Of a stretch of DNA of 64,000 nucleotides, positions 10,680 to 22,700 are shown piece after piece. A program made the position numbers and the translations under genes. The stretch is taken from positions 4,836,001 through 4,900,000 of the forward strand of contig OZ234500.1 of the NCBI GenBank assembly GCA_965153455.1, written 5' to 3'. The notes under the pieces were generated by a model. It made no database searches and was not told the DNA's origin. It saw only the letters and a program-made list of their open reading frames with translations. Each line of letters begins with the position of its first letter. Positions within the stretch are counted from its first letter, which is position 1. This DNA is from Sphagnum compactum. Lineage: Eukaryota; Bryophyta; Sphagnopsida; Sphagnales.

Positions 10680-13600
10680 TGTGGCTTATTTGAATAATGA
10701 ATTTAATAGCTAACAAAGGAAATGTCTACAAATATGTATGTTCTTACAGAATAGGTCAGTATGCATGTGCTCTTACAATTTCAAACCCTTTGAATGTTCA
10801 ACTTCAAAGTTTTCTTCAGGATGATGGCATGCAATATTTGTGAGCTTTTCAAATGATGCATAAGTTGGTTTATACTATAATGAGTTAATGACCAATTTAA
10901 GAATTAGTTATAGTATAATTAATCCTAAACGAAAATCAGTTATAATATAGTTGAAATTGTAAACCATCAGATAATGTTTAAATAACACAATTAAAAGACC
11001 TTACATTGATGTGAATGATGTGGAATCTAGTACACCTTTCCATGATACTACTGAACATTCGCATGATTCCTTTGCAACAGATCCATAGCAGTGGTAATTT
11101 TTTGTGGATTTTTCTCCATTTTGCTAAAGATGTTTCAGAAAAAAGAATATTGTTTTTAAGAAAAAATTGCAAAAAAAATGAAAATTTTATTTAAAAATCA
11201 TCACAATTGTCTATAATATGAAAGGGCGTTTAAGATATCCTACTTTCATATTTTAAATTTCGTCAAATTTGGCTAAATATACTTGTGGATGATCGCCACT
11301 TGAGCAACATCTCAAATGTTTTTTTAAAAAACAAAACAAAAAAACCATTGATCCATAGTCAATTTTTTTTTGGGGTTAGCCAACGATGGATTTCATGCAA
11401 CAAAATAAAGTTGGATAGGGGTTATTTTCATGTTACTTTTCAAAGCAATCTAAAGGTACCCATAATATGCAATTCACCCCTCCTCCCCCACCCCTCTCCC
11501 CCCCCAAGTGGAACCGTATGTGTTACACAAAATACTATGAATTTCAAAATTGTGTTTCCAAAGTTTCAAAATACTTAAGAAGCAGACTTCATATCTATTG
11601 TACACTCAAGTTATTTTTCAATCATGTATATTTTGAATATTTTACTATTGTCATTGATTTTATTACACTGCAATTTCATTTTTCAGTTTTTTTGGAATAT
11701 TAGATAATGAAAAAAATCTCATTTCAGAATTATATAAAGTGTTAAGAAATATTAGAAAACAGGATTTAACTATTCAGAAGAAAAGTATTTCAACATGGGA
11801 AGTTTACAAAAAGTCAGCATATGGTTGAAAACTGCCATATCAATAATATATGAACTATTTTCATTCATTTAAAAAATACATATATGCATTTGAATTTACT
11901 ATATCAGATTTTCTTAATGATAAGATATGACAACTAGAGTCAATCAATAAGTTTCACATTGAGTAATTTGCATGCTAAGGATGGTTAATTGCCAACTTGT
12001 TTGACATGCGAGAGCTATATGATGCCCAATTTCAAAAGATGCTAATCACTAGCAACCATCACCTCATTGCAAGCTCCACTTCATTTGCAAGCTTTTTGCA
12101 CAACATCATTGCTTTCTCACTGCTTCAATTTGACCCATTTCAATAAGGTGTCATCTCTTGTTCTTGGGTCCTCAACGGTCTATAGCCACCATTGGAGCTT
12201 TGTAGTTGAAGAGCAATAAGCAACATTAGGTTGAGGTAAACATTCATCTTTTGTCCATTGTTTTTTGTCTATTGGTTATTGTTGTTGAAAATTTGATTAT
12301 TGCATAATGCATTGAATCATTGCAACTTCTAGCACATACCTAATATTTTGTTTTATGTGTGAATCATGAATTGTGAACTAATGTTGGAACAAGTGGTGAA
12401 TGATGTTACAATAGATAATTGCACAAAGGTTATTATGGGTAATGTGCTTCAATTTGGGGCCTTTCAAAATTCAAATCTGCTTCAAAATTCATAAGTTTTG
12501 GTGTACAGGGAATTTTATTTTTCTAGGAACCAAAAATTGGTGTTATAACACCATTGAAGGACAAATTAGCCTCGTACATTTTAGGGGTACATTGTGTTGC
12601 ACACAAGACAAATTTGACAATCCACATTTTTCAAAACTACTTTTGGTGTTTAAGATTGAAACATTGCTTCAATACATATACACATTTTATTCTTAATCAT
12701 TGAAGCGGCATTTGGAGAGATGCAAGTTGGGGAGTTATTGAAGCAAAAAGGTTCAGGGTTTAAGGTTTTGATGTATTCGGCTTATTAAACAAAATGTTGG
12801 GCTTGAATACATAACTTTTCACTTCTATGGACCTACCTATATGTAATATAAAAGATGGATAATCACAAGTGCTTTGAGTTGGGTTTCCAAGACTAATTGG
12901 CTCATGGTAGTGTTAGAAATGAAAAAGTAGTGCACAGGTGTTACTTAGGGCTTAATTGAAAAGTTGCAATGATGGTTCCCTTCACAAAAAATAAGAATGC
13001 TACCGGCATTATTTATCCGTAATTTTGGGTTCAACCAGAAGTTGAATAAATTTTCTTGGTAGTACTTAGCATTGTGAAGGCTCATTATTGTCATGGGAGG
13101 AACTTTAAGGCTAACTAGGAATACATCTCTCCTTTGTTTGATGAGTTGAAATTAAAAGCACAACCATTTTTCTTCAAAATGACAATAATGGTCAACTTTG
13201 TAACAACAATGAAACTTCCAATGGAGGTAGCTATATATATATAATTAATTTTCTACTTTAATAAATCATTTATAGCCAAATTTGGCTAAACCCTTTTATG
13301 CATCATCCTGCCAACATAATCAAGCACTAACAAGCATATCTGTTTAGGCAAATTTTATTTCAAGGAAGCTTTCCTTGTCAGGCTATTTGACATGAAATAT
13401 ATCACAACATTACACATTGTATATACACATATATATGGTTTTGGGTTGTTGGATAAAAAGGATTTATAAGGGTTGAATCTGTTTTCAAATTAGGCAATGT
13501 TGAGACCAAGATGTCACTAGAAAGTTCAAGGTTTAAAGGAGTTTAACTACCCCAGAAATAACACAGGATACAAAATATTAAGAGGAGGTTGTCAAAATTG

Positions 13601-15120
13601 TTGTTATACAATAATCATGAAAGACAACTTGCTTTAAAACAATTTAGTTGCATATTTTTAACATGCAATTTGACACATGATATTCACAAGAGGTGTATAA
13701 TTTGTGTGAACTGAGATACAGAAATTATATCTTTTCAATAAATCCGAAACAACATGTTCAAGGCTTCTAACTCTAGATCTCATTTCGATTTCACATTATT
13801 GTGATAATGATCTCATGGTTGACGATATCACTCAACTTGTTGTCAACTTGTTACCATCTATCTGACTTCCAAGTGGTAAAAGTATCAATTAGCTTTCAAA
13901 TGAAAACTTGTTTTGGGGGCCACGCGATGCAACATCCCCTTCCACAAAGTAACTTTTCTGAAATTATTTACTATGAAATAGAAATTTTTTTGTGCAAGAA
14001 ACTCATGTCAACTTGGCGTGCACACATCTTGTCTTCCTTTTCATTAATTTTCAAAAGGAAAATGCCAAAAGGAAGGTGCAACATTCTTACGTTAGGTGAA
14101 GCTAGGTGACAAGTTATTGTACTTGAATTGGCTCGATAGAAGAGACAAAAGGAAAGTGCATGCATAGGAAAGTTGAATGAGGTGAAGAGCAAATCCTTTG
14201 AATCGGTGTTTTCTTTTATTCAGTTTTGTGGTTAAGAAGGTTGGCAAGTTTTCTAAATTTTTAGCATTTTTGGGTCAAATTCACACTAGAAAAACAAAAA
14301 AAATTCAAATTTTGCCAAGTGGCGAGATTTCACCTAAAACAAAATCACTACTTTTGAAAAAGTCGATTTGAGGACATAAATGAATCTATTATAGGTTTGC
14401 CTCCTCTTCTCCATTGAAGATGGGGTGCCATGGGAAAATGGACAATTGGTATGCAATGTGGGAAAGGACATTAGAGCACATTTGCAAGCACAAATTTAAT
14501 CGTCATGGTAATATAACAACTATTTTAAAAAGGGAACTCAAGTTTTGAAATTCCTATTTGAGTCTATATGGAGGTTGCAAAAGTTGCATTCACGATGACC
14601 ATGCTTTTCACCTTAAAAGACTCACAAAAATAGTGGTTGCTAAATATTTGTCGGATACATACATTTTGACCGCCCATAAGCATCCGAAAGAAACTTAAAC
14701 TAAAGCACCGTTGCAACTCAAAAGACCATGCAAATGAAATGGGCAAAACCAATCAAAAACTCTCCAATTATTGCAACATCATGTATAGAGTTGCGAAACC
14801 ACCTTTTTTTAACACAAAAAAAAAGAAGAGAAGAGAAGAGAACCACATAATAATTCACAACATAGTTTAAACTCTCAAGAGAAACACTCATTCATTTTTA
14901 AATCCACGCAATTCCATAATGTAATTATTTATTATTTGCACAGAAGGAAAATATTTTCTTTATTCATTAAAGCATAAAATCTTCACTCCAACAAAAAAGA
15001 AAAAAACATTCCTTGTATTTTATTCATTATTTTGCTTGTATAACCCCCCAACCCCACCTCTCATTATTTTGACTAAATTTGCTTATCAGATTCCCAATGG
15101 GCATTCCCAGACAATGGGTG
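10680..15120. other. Long gene-free spacer
   Basis: About 4.4 kb of AT-rich sequence in which I see no gene. The open frames are short and have no family motif. About 11100-11340 is a diverged copy of the repeat also present at about 5700-6040. A third fragment with TAGCCAAATTTGGCTA lies at 13273-13288. Short (TA)n runs occur near 13230 and 13425. Confidence 0.6.
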
Positions 15121-15128
15121 GGTACCGA

Positions 15129-15160
15129 TAGGGTAGGGTAGGGTAGGGTAGGGTAGGGGT
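15129..15160 (+). repeat. (GGGTA)n run, G-quadruplex-capable
   Basis: Five consecutive AGGGT units followed by GGGGTGGG give at least five G3 runs separated by two-base loops on the + strand. The unit is five bases, not the plant telomere heptamer TTTAGGG, so this is a simple repeat rather than an interstitial telomere. Confidence 0.7.
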
Positions 15161-15218
15161 GGGCTAGCGTGGGGCTAAGGTGCTTTAGATATAGGCTAGG
15201 GTTGGTAGACCTAGAATG

Positions 15219-15312
15219 ATGCACACAGCCCCTCGCAGAATGCACACGAGGAAATGTACGTAATGCACACAGCCCCTCGCAAAATGCACACGAGGAAATG
15301 TACATAATGCAC
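15219..15312. repeat. Two-copy tandem repeat, 44 bp unit
   Basis: GCACACAGCCCCTCGCA(G/A)AATGCACACGAGGAAATGTAC starts at 15221 and again at 15265, with a partial third GCACACC at about 15309. CCTCG and CGAGG inside the unit are complementary, so each unit can form a small stem. Confidence 0.8.
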
Positions 15313-15562
15313 ACCTGGAACCTGGAAACGGACGGTGTGTATTACGCCAGGCTAGAATGCACAGTGTCTAAAGGGGAGGCAAGGTTGACAGGAAAGTGGC
15401 GGAATCTGGAAATAAAAATAATAATAGTTTAGCTAATTTAAAATAGTTTAAATTGCATTAAAAAAAAACCCTTTTTTTTTCCGGTCAATAAAATTTTGAT
15501 GCCGCTGACAAAACTTTTCCCCGCGTACTTGAGTACGTGGAAGGACGTACGGAGAGTCTAGC

Positions 15563-15568
15563 CACGTG
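15563..15568 (+). promoter_or_regulatory. G-box/ABRE-like CACGTG
   Basis: GCCACGTGTC contains the palindromic G-box core CACGTG, the binding site of bZIP and bHLH factors, and the ABRE core ACGTGTC. It lies about 1.1 kb upstream of the cotransporter start. The same ten bases, less the leading G context, recur upstream of the GT14 gene (35190). Confidence 0.35.
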
Positions 15569-15849
15569 TCGCCACAGGAATCAATTAGTAGCCTGTCTAG
15601 CTGGACTAGTCCTAGGGTCCCTATTGGCGGAAATAGCTAAGTTTTGCTGCAGATTCCATCTTTTTGGTGTTCTTTTCCTAAATTTAGGAGTGCAGAAGAC
15701 GACGACAATATAGACGTAGGTGAACAATTTCCAAAGCACATTCCGCCGACTTGGAGCGGTGCTACCTACCCCGCCCCCCCTGGCTCGTAGAATTGGCTAT
15801 AAAACGATACAAATTACAGCTAGAATGTGCAGGCTCTCAGGAACCTTCG

Positions 15850-15887
15850 ATCTCTCTCTCTCTCTCTCTCGGGGGGCGTGCGCGGCG

Positions 15888-15920
<33 letters not shown>
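15850..15920. repeat. CT microsatellite upstream of the cotransporter gene
   Basis: (TC)n at about 15850-15870 and again at about 15888-15920, separated by a GC-rich GGGGGGCGTGCGCGGCG spacer. On the - strand this reads (GA)n, the binding pattern of plant BBR/BPC GAGA-binding proteins. Bases 16040-16500 downstream are pyrimidine- and GTT/GTC-rich and show no sure gene. Confidence 0.7.
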
Positions 15921-16530
15921 GGGTGGGTGTCGTCGCTCTCTTCTTCGTTGCAGAAGATCGATCGACAATGAGTGAGAGATCGAGTTGGGCATGAGCGAGA
16001 TGTTCATGGATCCCGGATAGATCTTCAAATTTGGCCACCTATTTACAATTTTTTCTCCTCATATAATTTTGACAAGCTTTTGACTTCAATTCAATTATAT
16101 TCAATTCAATTCGGCGAGTCTTTCAAGTTTCGTTCTTTCTTGCTTTCTTTCTTTCTTCTCGAGCTGCATTCGTAGTCTCTGCAATTTCCTTCCCCCCTCT
16201 CTTTCCTGGAGACTTTGATTTTTTGAAGGTCGACATTCAACTTGACCTGATGGCCTTCTTTAATTTCTTCGTGAATTTGAGTGCTCGAAAACGGCTGGTT
16301 TGACACCTTGTTGTCGTCGTGGTCGTCGTCGTGGTGCCGAGGTTGTCGTGAGTTGCGGACTGTTGTTGTTGTTGTTGTAACGGTTGCACAGTTTAGTTGA
16401 AGAAGGAGTGGATGATGCAAGTGAAGGAATTGCTCCTGCTGTTGTTACATTGTTGTTTTTGTTGTGTTGTTGGTCTGCTGTTTCTTTGGTTTCATGAGCT
16501 CTTTTGATTTCTCCATCTCGACAGCTTCGT

Positions 16531-16538
16531 TATATAAG
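16531..16538 (+). promoter_or_regulatory. TATA box of the cotransporter gene
   Basis: TATATAAG lies 168 bases before the cotransporter start codon. With the usual spacing of about 30 bases to the transcription start, this predicts a 5' untranslated region of about 140 bases. Confidence 0.5.
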
Positions 16539-16705
16539 CTCGAGCTTCTCTGGATAGACTCAACTTCCTCGCCTCTTCTGAGCTTGATAAGCGTGTAGCG
16601 TGCAGCTAGCTGGAGTACATTGAGTCCAATTGCTCGACGTCCAGATTTGAGGAGACGCAGTGCAGCTCGAGATCTAGTAGCCATTTTTGCACGAGTAAAT
16701 TTACC

Positions 16706-19700
16706 ATGGGATGCGTTCCAACGCGAGTGATGACGGCGGCGTCCTCGTCGGAGTCGCTACAAGGCGCTAGCTTCAGCGCGCAAAAGCACGGCGCGGTTGC
16801 CTGCTGCCAGCGCTTCTGGTACACGCTGCTACATAATCTGCGAGAACGAGTAGCAGGATCATCCGCTTATAGTGCTCGTGGTGGACTGAATCGAAATGTG
16901 GGCAGGAGCGGCCTGGGCACCTACAGCGGAGTACTCATACCCACCTGCGAAAACATGTGGGGTAAGATTCTTGCTGTACAGATTGAGAGAATTCTCGAAG
17001 TTTAGAGCTCGTCGGCACAAGACTGTTTTTCGACGGCGTATAGATTTTGATGATGACGGGACTTGGGGAAGAATTTTTCTTTTTCTTGCTTTCAAGTTGT
17101 CGATTTCTTCTCTTTGATAGCTAGACTTTGCAAAACTTTGTTTGCGAGCGATAATTTCTTCATCGCTGACACTACGAGTACGCTGGTTGTTGGACATGCA
17201 TGCAGGTGTGCTCATCTTTTTGCGCTTCTTCTACATTGTGGGAAATGCTGGAGTGTGGCAAACATTCCTCGTCGTTCTTCTTTCCTTTCTGTGTGCCCTC
17301 CTCACCACCATGTCCTTGTGTGCCGTTGCAACTAATGGCACAATAGAGCAGGGAGGCACCTAGTAAGCACGCTTTCTTCCCTTGTCTATTCCCAAAGCTC
17401 TCGAGAACTGGGTAGTGGAGAAGATCACGAATTGCGCACTTTCTCGTCGCGTCTTTGGCGTAACCATTCGTGTCAATACCGCCTCCTTCTCGCCTCCTTC
17501 TCGGAGTTGAAGAAATGGTTAGCACCCCAAAAAAAACACACACAAAATCCGAATGGAAGCAAAGAATCCTGCCCTGTTTCTTATTCAATGTTCGTGTTTT
17601 GTGGCAGCTACCTGATCTCAAGAGCATTGGGACCAAAGCTCGGTGGTGCCGTCGGGTGCATGTACTATTTGGGTGTGTTGTTGCTTTCAGTTCTCGAGGT
17701 AATAACACTCGACTTCACTCCATCTCCTGCTACTCAAGGATGCAAGAGAAACTTGTCTCTGGAGACTCTCTCTCTCAGATATATATACTGGCAGTATCAT
17801 TAGATGTTCCTGTTGTTTTGGTGGTGGTGTACATGCTCCATAAAGCTTCCACCATTTCGAAGTGCATTCACCTCATACTTTGAGAAACATATCATGGTCC
17901 TTTGCTCAGTCCTGACCTTCCCAAAGTTCTGCACTTTGTGGCTTTCTAGTGTAATTCCCCTATAAATTCTGTGGTACTTACCCCCTTGATTCTAGAGCTT
18001 GAAACCCTTTGTCTCATGAGATTGTACTTCAGAACCACTAAAACCTTTCTAATTCAGAGGTGTTGAACCTGCACAACATCGTTTGTGGGTTTGGAAGATT
18101 GTGCATTACATCTAAAGATTGTATCATCTTTTTTCTCTGCTCCTGGAGCACACCACTTGCTTGGTCATAATCGAGAATTTGGAATGCTTCATATGACAGG
18201 CACTAGGATCGGTGGAGATGATCGTGTTCACCTTTCCAGTTTTGGATTTCCCGTCAGCAAATCGAGTCATTGGGGCTATCATCCTCATCATCCTTGGCAC
18301 TTTGGTAAGACTGTTGTGTGTGACCTTGAGCATGATCAGAGCAAGTCTTGGGTGGGTGCATGAGCAGCATCTTGCTTCTGCAGTTTTGTACTTCTCTTTC
18401 TGTCACCTTCAGGAAAGAAGTATATTCTTGCCTGCCGCTTTTGGGTGTTTTTTCGACTGGATCAGTGTAGCAAATCTGAGAAAGAGAATCTATAAGCAAC
18501 ATACATCAAATTTTTCTCTTGCATATTTTTGATCAGTGGTAACACAAGTTTTGTGCAATATCTCTCCACCAGGTGTTCTTTGGGATAAAATTTGTATCCA
18601 AGCTTGGGCTTGGTTTCTTTGCAATTGTGCTTTATACCATGCTTTCCTACTACCTGGGATTGTTTCTGGCACCTCGTGGAAATGTGCCACCGAGTCTCAC
18701 TGGCCTGTCATGGACTACATTCAAAAGCAACTGGAGTCCTGGGTATATGCACGGCAAGTCATTCTCGAGTGCAGTGTCGCTCTTCTTCCCATGCTTTACG
18801 GGGATCTTGAGGTACAAGACTTATATGCTATTTGCTGCTCTGCACTCTGTGTTCAAGACCAAAATTTGACCTTGAATCTGGGGTTGAAGTTGGATCCTTG
18901 TGTGAATCTGCAGTGGGGCGGATCGTGCAACAAGTCTGCGTAAACCAGAAAAGTCAATCCCACGAGGAACCGTTGGAGCTGTGGTCCTGAGCTTCTTAAT
19001 GTACCTGTCTTACATGGGACTTTGGGCAGCAGTTGGCACCCGAGACTACCTTCTTGGAGATAGTGGAGGAACAAATGGGTTGCTTATGGTTGTCAAAGAC
19101 ATTGCATTCCCTCTCTCCATCCTCACTGAACTTGGGATCATTGTTGCCTCAATTGCACAGGCGATGCAATGTCTTATCATCTCACCTCGTCTGCTTCAGG
19201 TATTGTCATTGATGGGTACCATTTCTCATAATGAGCAACAAATCTCCAATTTCAGTGGCATATAGGCATCATTGAATCAACACCATAGGCTTGCTTGTTA
19301 CTTCATACCAGGACATGCACCATCATTCCAAGAAATATGTTCTGATATGCATTTGTGGACAATTGTCATAGGCTATTGCCGGAGATGGTGTGGTTCCATT
19401 TCTAGAGACTTTTGCAAAAACATCCAAGAATGGAGAGCCACGGAAGGCATTGGTGCTCACCACAATGTTATGTGTAGCCGCAGCCATGATTGGAAGCTTG
19501 AATCTAGTTGCACCGCTTGTCTCCATCTGCTTCCTTACTTCCTATTCAGCACTTAACCTCTCTTGCTTCATCCTCTCTATTGTGAACGCTCCCAGGTGAA
19601 CACTTTCAGAACACTTTCATTTTCAATTTGTGATGAAGCTCCTCTCTACATGTGACTCTGTTTCAAGAATTTACTCTTTTATCTGATCTGAAACTGGTTT

Positions 19701-22700
19701 TTTGTACCAATTTCCTTCCTTTTCCCATGTAGGACATTTGAGGTAGGGACTGTTTATGTTAGGTTTCATTCCACACAAATTGCAGTTCACATTATGAGTT
19801 GGCTCCTGAAGTCTCTGTGGTGCTTTTTTGGAATTGAAATCTACAGTTGGAGACCCAAATGGAAGTACTATCACTGGTCTGCTGCATTAGTGGGTTTTGT
19901 CTTCTGTGCGGCACTTCAGTTTGTGATTGTCTGGTACTGGGCTATAGGCGCAATCATCTTGCTCATCTTCATATATGCATATATTGACTTCCGTCAGGTT
20001 CATTTCCCTTCCTCCAATACAATTGATTTACCCAAGAGATTAGTCCCTTGTACATAATCTGCTTATGGAAACTGTTTGGTCTTCTATGGCATAATTCTGG
20101 AACCATTTCAAGTGGGTTCTTCAGGAAGTGTTGATGTTGAATCCTGAATACTTGAAGGCACAGTGCCCAAGTCACAGAGACAGTCACAAAGCTTAATTCA
20201 GAAAGTTCTTGGTCCTCTTATTGTCAGGTCTTAGGGTTGCATCTCTTTCTATGATGCACTCAGAAAATAGGAAATAGTTGGGTCTGATGATCTACAGAAC
20301 AACACTCCAATCCAACTCAGATCAAATGTACACAAGCCTTCTCTTTGGATTGGAGTGTTAGTAGTGCTGACTATATAGCCAAGGTTTGTGCAGGTTGAAG
20401 TAAATTGGGGAACAGGATTAGGAGGATTGCGCCTTCAGATTGCAGTGCATGGTATCCTATCAGTTGGGGATGAGGCACGCTACACTGTAAATTGGCGTCC
20501 ACAGCTACTGTGTCTCTCAAAACCTCGCTCTTTGCAGGATGATAATGGTCATTCCAGCCATCAGTTTCTCTCACTTGCATCCCAGCTTAAGAAGGTTTTC
20601 AGCTGACTTTCTTGCTCTAATTTTGTCTGATACTCATGAGGGTTTAAATGTTGAATTCTTCATCTTTGCTTGTAACCATTGCCAACATCTTTTGACAAAT
20701 GATGAATATAAAAAAGGTAAAGAAATCTGGGCATCAGACACTTCTGAGGAACTCAGCTAATGATTAACACTTCTGCATGATGGGTTTGCATATAGGGCCA
20801 GGGGCTTTGTGTAGTAACAGTCATCCTTGAAGGAAAACTGGAGGAGACATCTGCACAAACAGCTGCTGAAAGGGTAATATTCCTCCTCTCACACTGCTGA
20901 TACTAAGCTCATGATACAGAACACTGAGGTACAAGAAACTCTTACAACTTCCAGCCACATCACAAACATGCCATGTAACAACACCACAAGACTTCTTTTT
21001 ATGCTAGAAAGTTGCATATTTGACTGCCCCAAGGTTGTCTAATCCTCCCAAGAACCACAGTTGTGTCCATGCAGGTAGGTGTTCTTTTTCATGCTAGAAA
21101 GTTGCATATTTGACTGCTACAAGTTTGTCTATTACTCCCAAGAACCACAGTTGTATCCATGCAGGTAGGCAGTATAGGGAAAGCGACTATGCATCCATGC
21201 TGTTCATGCAATTCTTTCTCTTTTTTCCACAGAAATTCGTGAATTTTTGGAAAGGAAAATAACAACTGTTGTTTGTACAGATTGAACTTGAGAACTGTAT
21301 GTCAATAGCAAAGGTAACAGGGTTTGCAAAAGTGTTGGTTGCACCAACATTCCGTGTTGGAAAGACATATGCCATCCAATCCTCTGGACTTGGTAGCTTG
21401 GAGCCTAACACTTTAGTGATGGGATGGCCTTCAAAATGGCGAGAAGAGGGACATGAAAATAGTGCAGAGGTGAGACTATGTTGTGTATAACTTCTGGTGG
21501 TCACATCATTTCTGTTTCAATAAATCAGAAGTTGGGTTGCATAGTTTGGGCTGCACTCTGATTTCATGTTTAATATAAGAATGCATTCTGGAGCTGATTC
21601 TAGTGGCACTTAAATTCTTTACAGATTCTGCTGGAAACATTAGCAGAGTGCAAAGCAGTGGACAAGGCGGTACTCCTGTGCATGCATGTGAACCAGTTCC
21701 CAAGCATTGAAGATCCACAAGAGGGAGTCATTGATGTGTGGTGGATTGTCCATGATGGAGGCTTGCTCTTGCTTCTTGCTCATCTTCTGCAACAGCACAG
21801 GATCTGGCGCAAATGTCGCATCCGTGTGCATACTGTGGCAGAGAAGCTTGACAATTCAGAACAAGTGGCAGACAACTTGAAAAAACTCTTAGAACAGGTT
21901 GGTGCATTAACAATTGAAAAATTGCTGCACACGATGACTAGAAGCTGGCATTGCTCCTTCTCTGGTTGATGAATTGCTTTGCTGTACCCTCTTTACCTTT
22001 GAAGTCAACTGTATTGTCTATCATCTTTGAGGTTCTGTAGACAAGCAACTATGTGTAAGGGAACAGCTGTTTTGACTTGGGAATTCTTGTTGGTGGATGG
22101 ATGGCCTCATGTAGGTCCGTATAGAGGCAGAGGTTCAAGTCTTAGAGCTTGATGAGGCTGACTTGGCACCCTATACATTTGACTATACTTTGCGCAAGGA
22201 GGAAGCTCAAGCTTTTGCAAATGAAGTGGCCAAGTTTAGGTGAGTGGAAACCCAGTGCATTTAGGCTTTTTTTCTGCTGTGTTGTTTTAAGGTCTTTAGC
22301 AGATGTGTTTGTCATGTACCTATATACGCTTGCACTTCCTGGCTGCAGGAGGAATGGATCCAGGAAGAAGGGGTCACCACAAAAAGACAATCAGAAAGTT
22401 GGAGGTGAGAGAATCAAGGATGCCATGCCTAATTCCCAGCTGAATCAGCTGGATGGAGGTACCAAAGATATCTGGGAAAGACATATGCCCCATCCTGATG
22501 CATCAGATATGCCAGAACTCACACTGGACTGTACGTATTATGATTTTGCCATGTCTTCATTTTTGGACTCTTCGTGCTGTCAATACTTTTATGTTTTATT
22601 TCTTTTCTTAGTCAAAACCATAAATTGTCTTGCATATGAGTTCTTCTCAGAACCTTGAAAGGAGCTCAATCACTCCATTGAATAATTGTCCATTTCCAAA

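Noticed and set aside
15129-15160. Interstitial telomere repeat
   Set aside because: The unit is GGGTA, not the plant TTTAGGG; only a simple repeat.
17172-17708. 178-codon open frame on the - strand over cotransporter exons 2 and 3
   Set aside because: It runs through a sense intron and two conserved membrane-helix exons. Its protein text is low in motif content.
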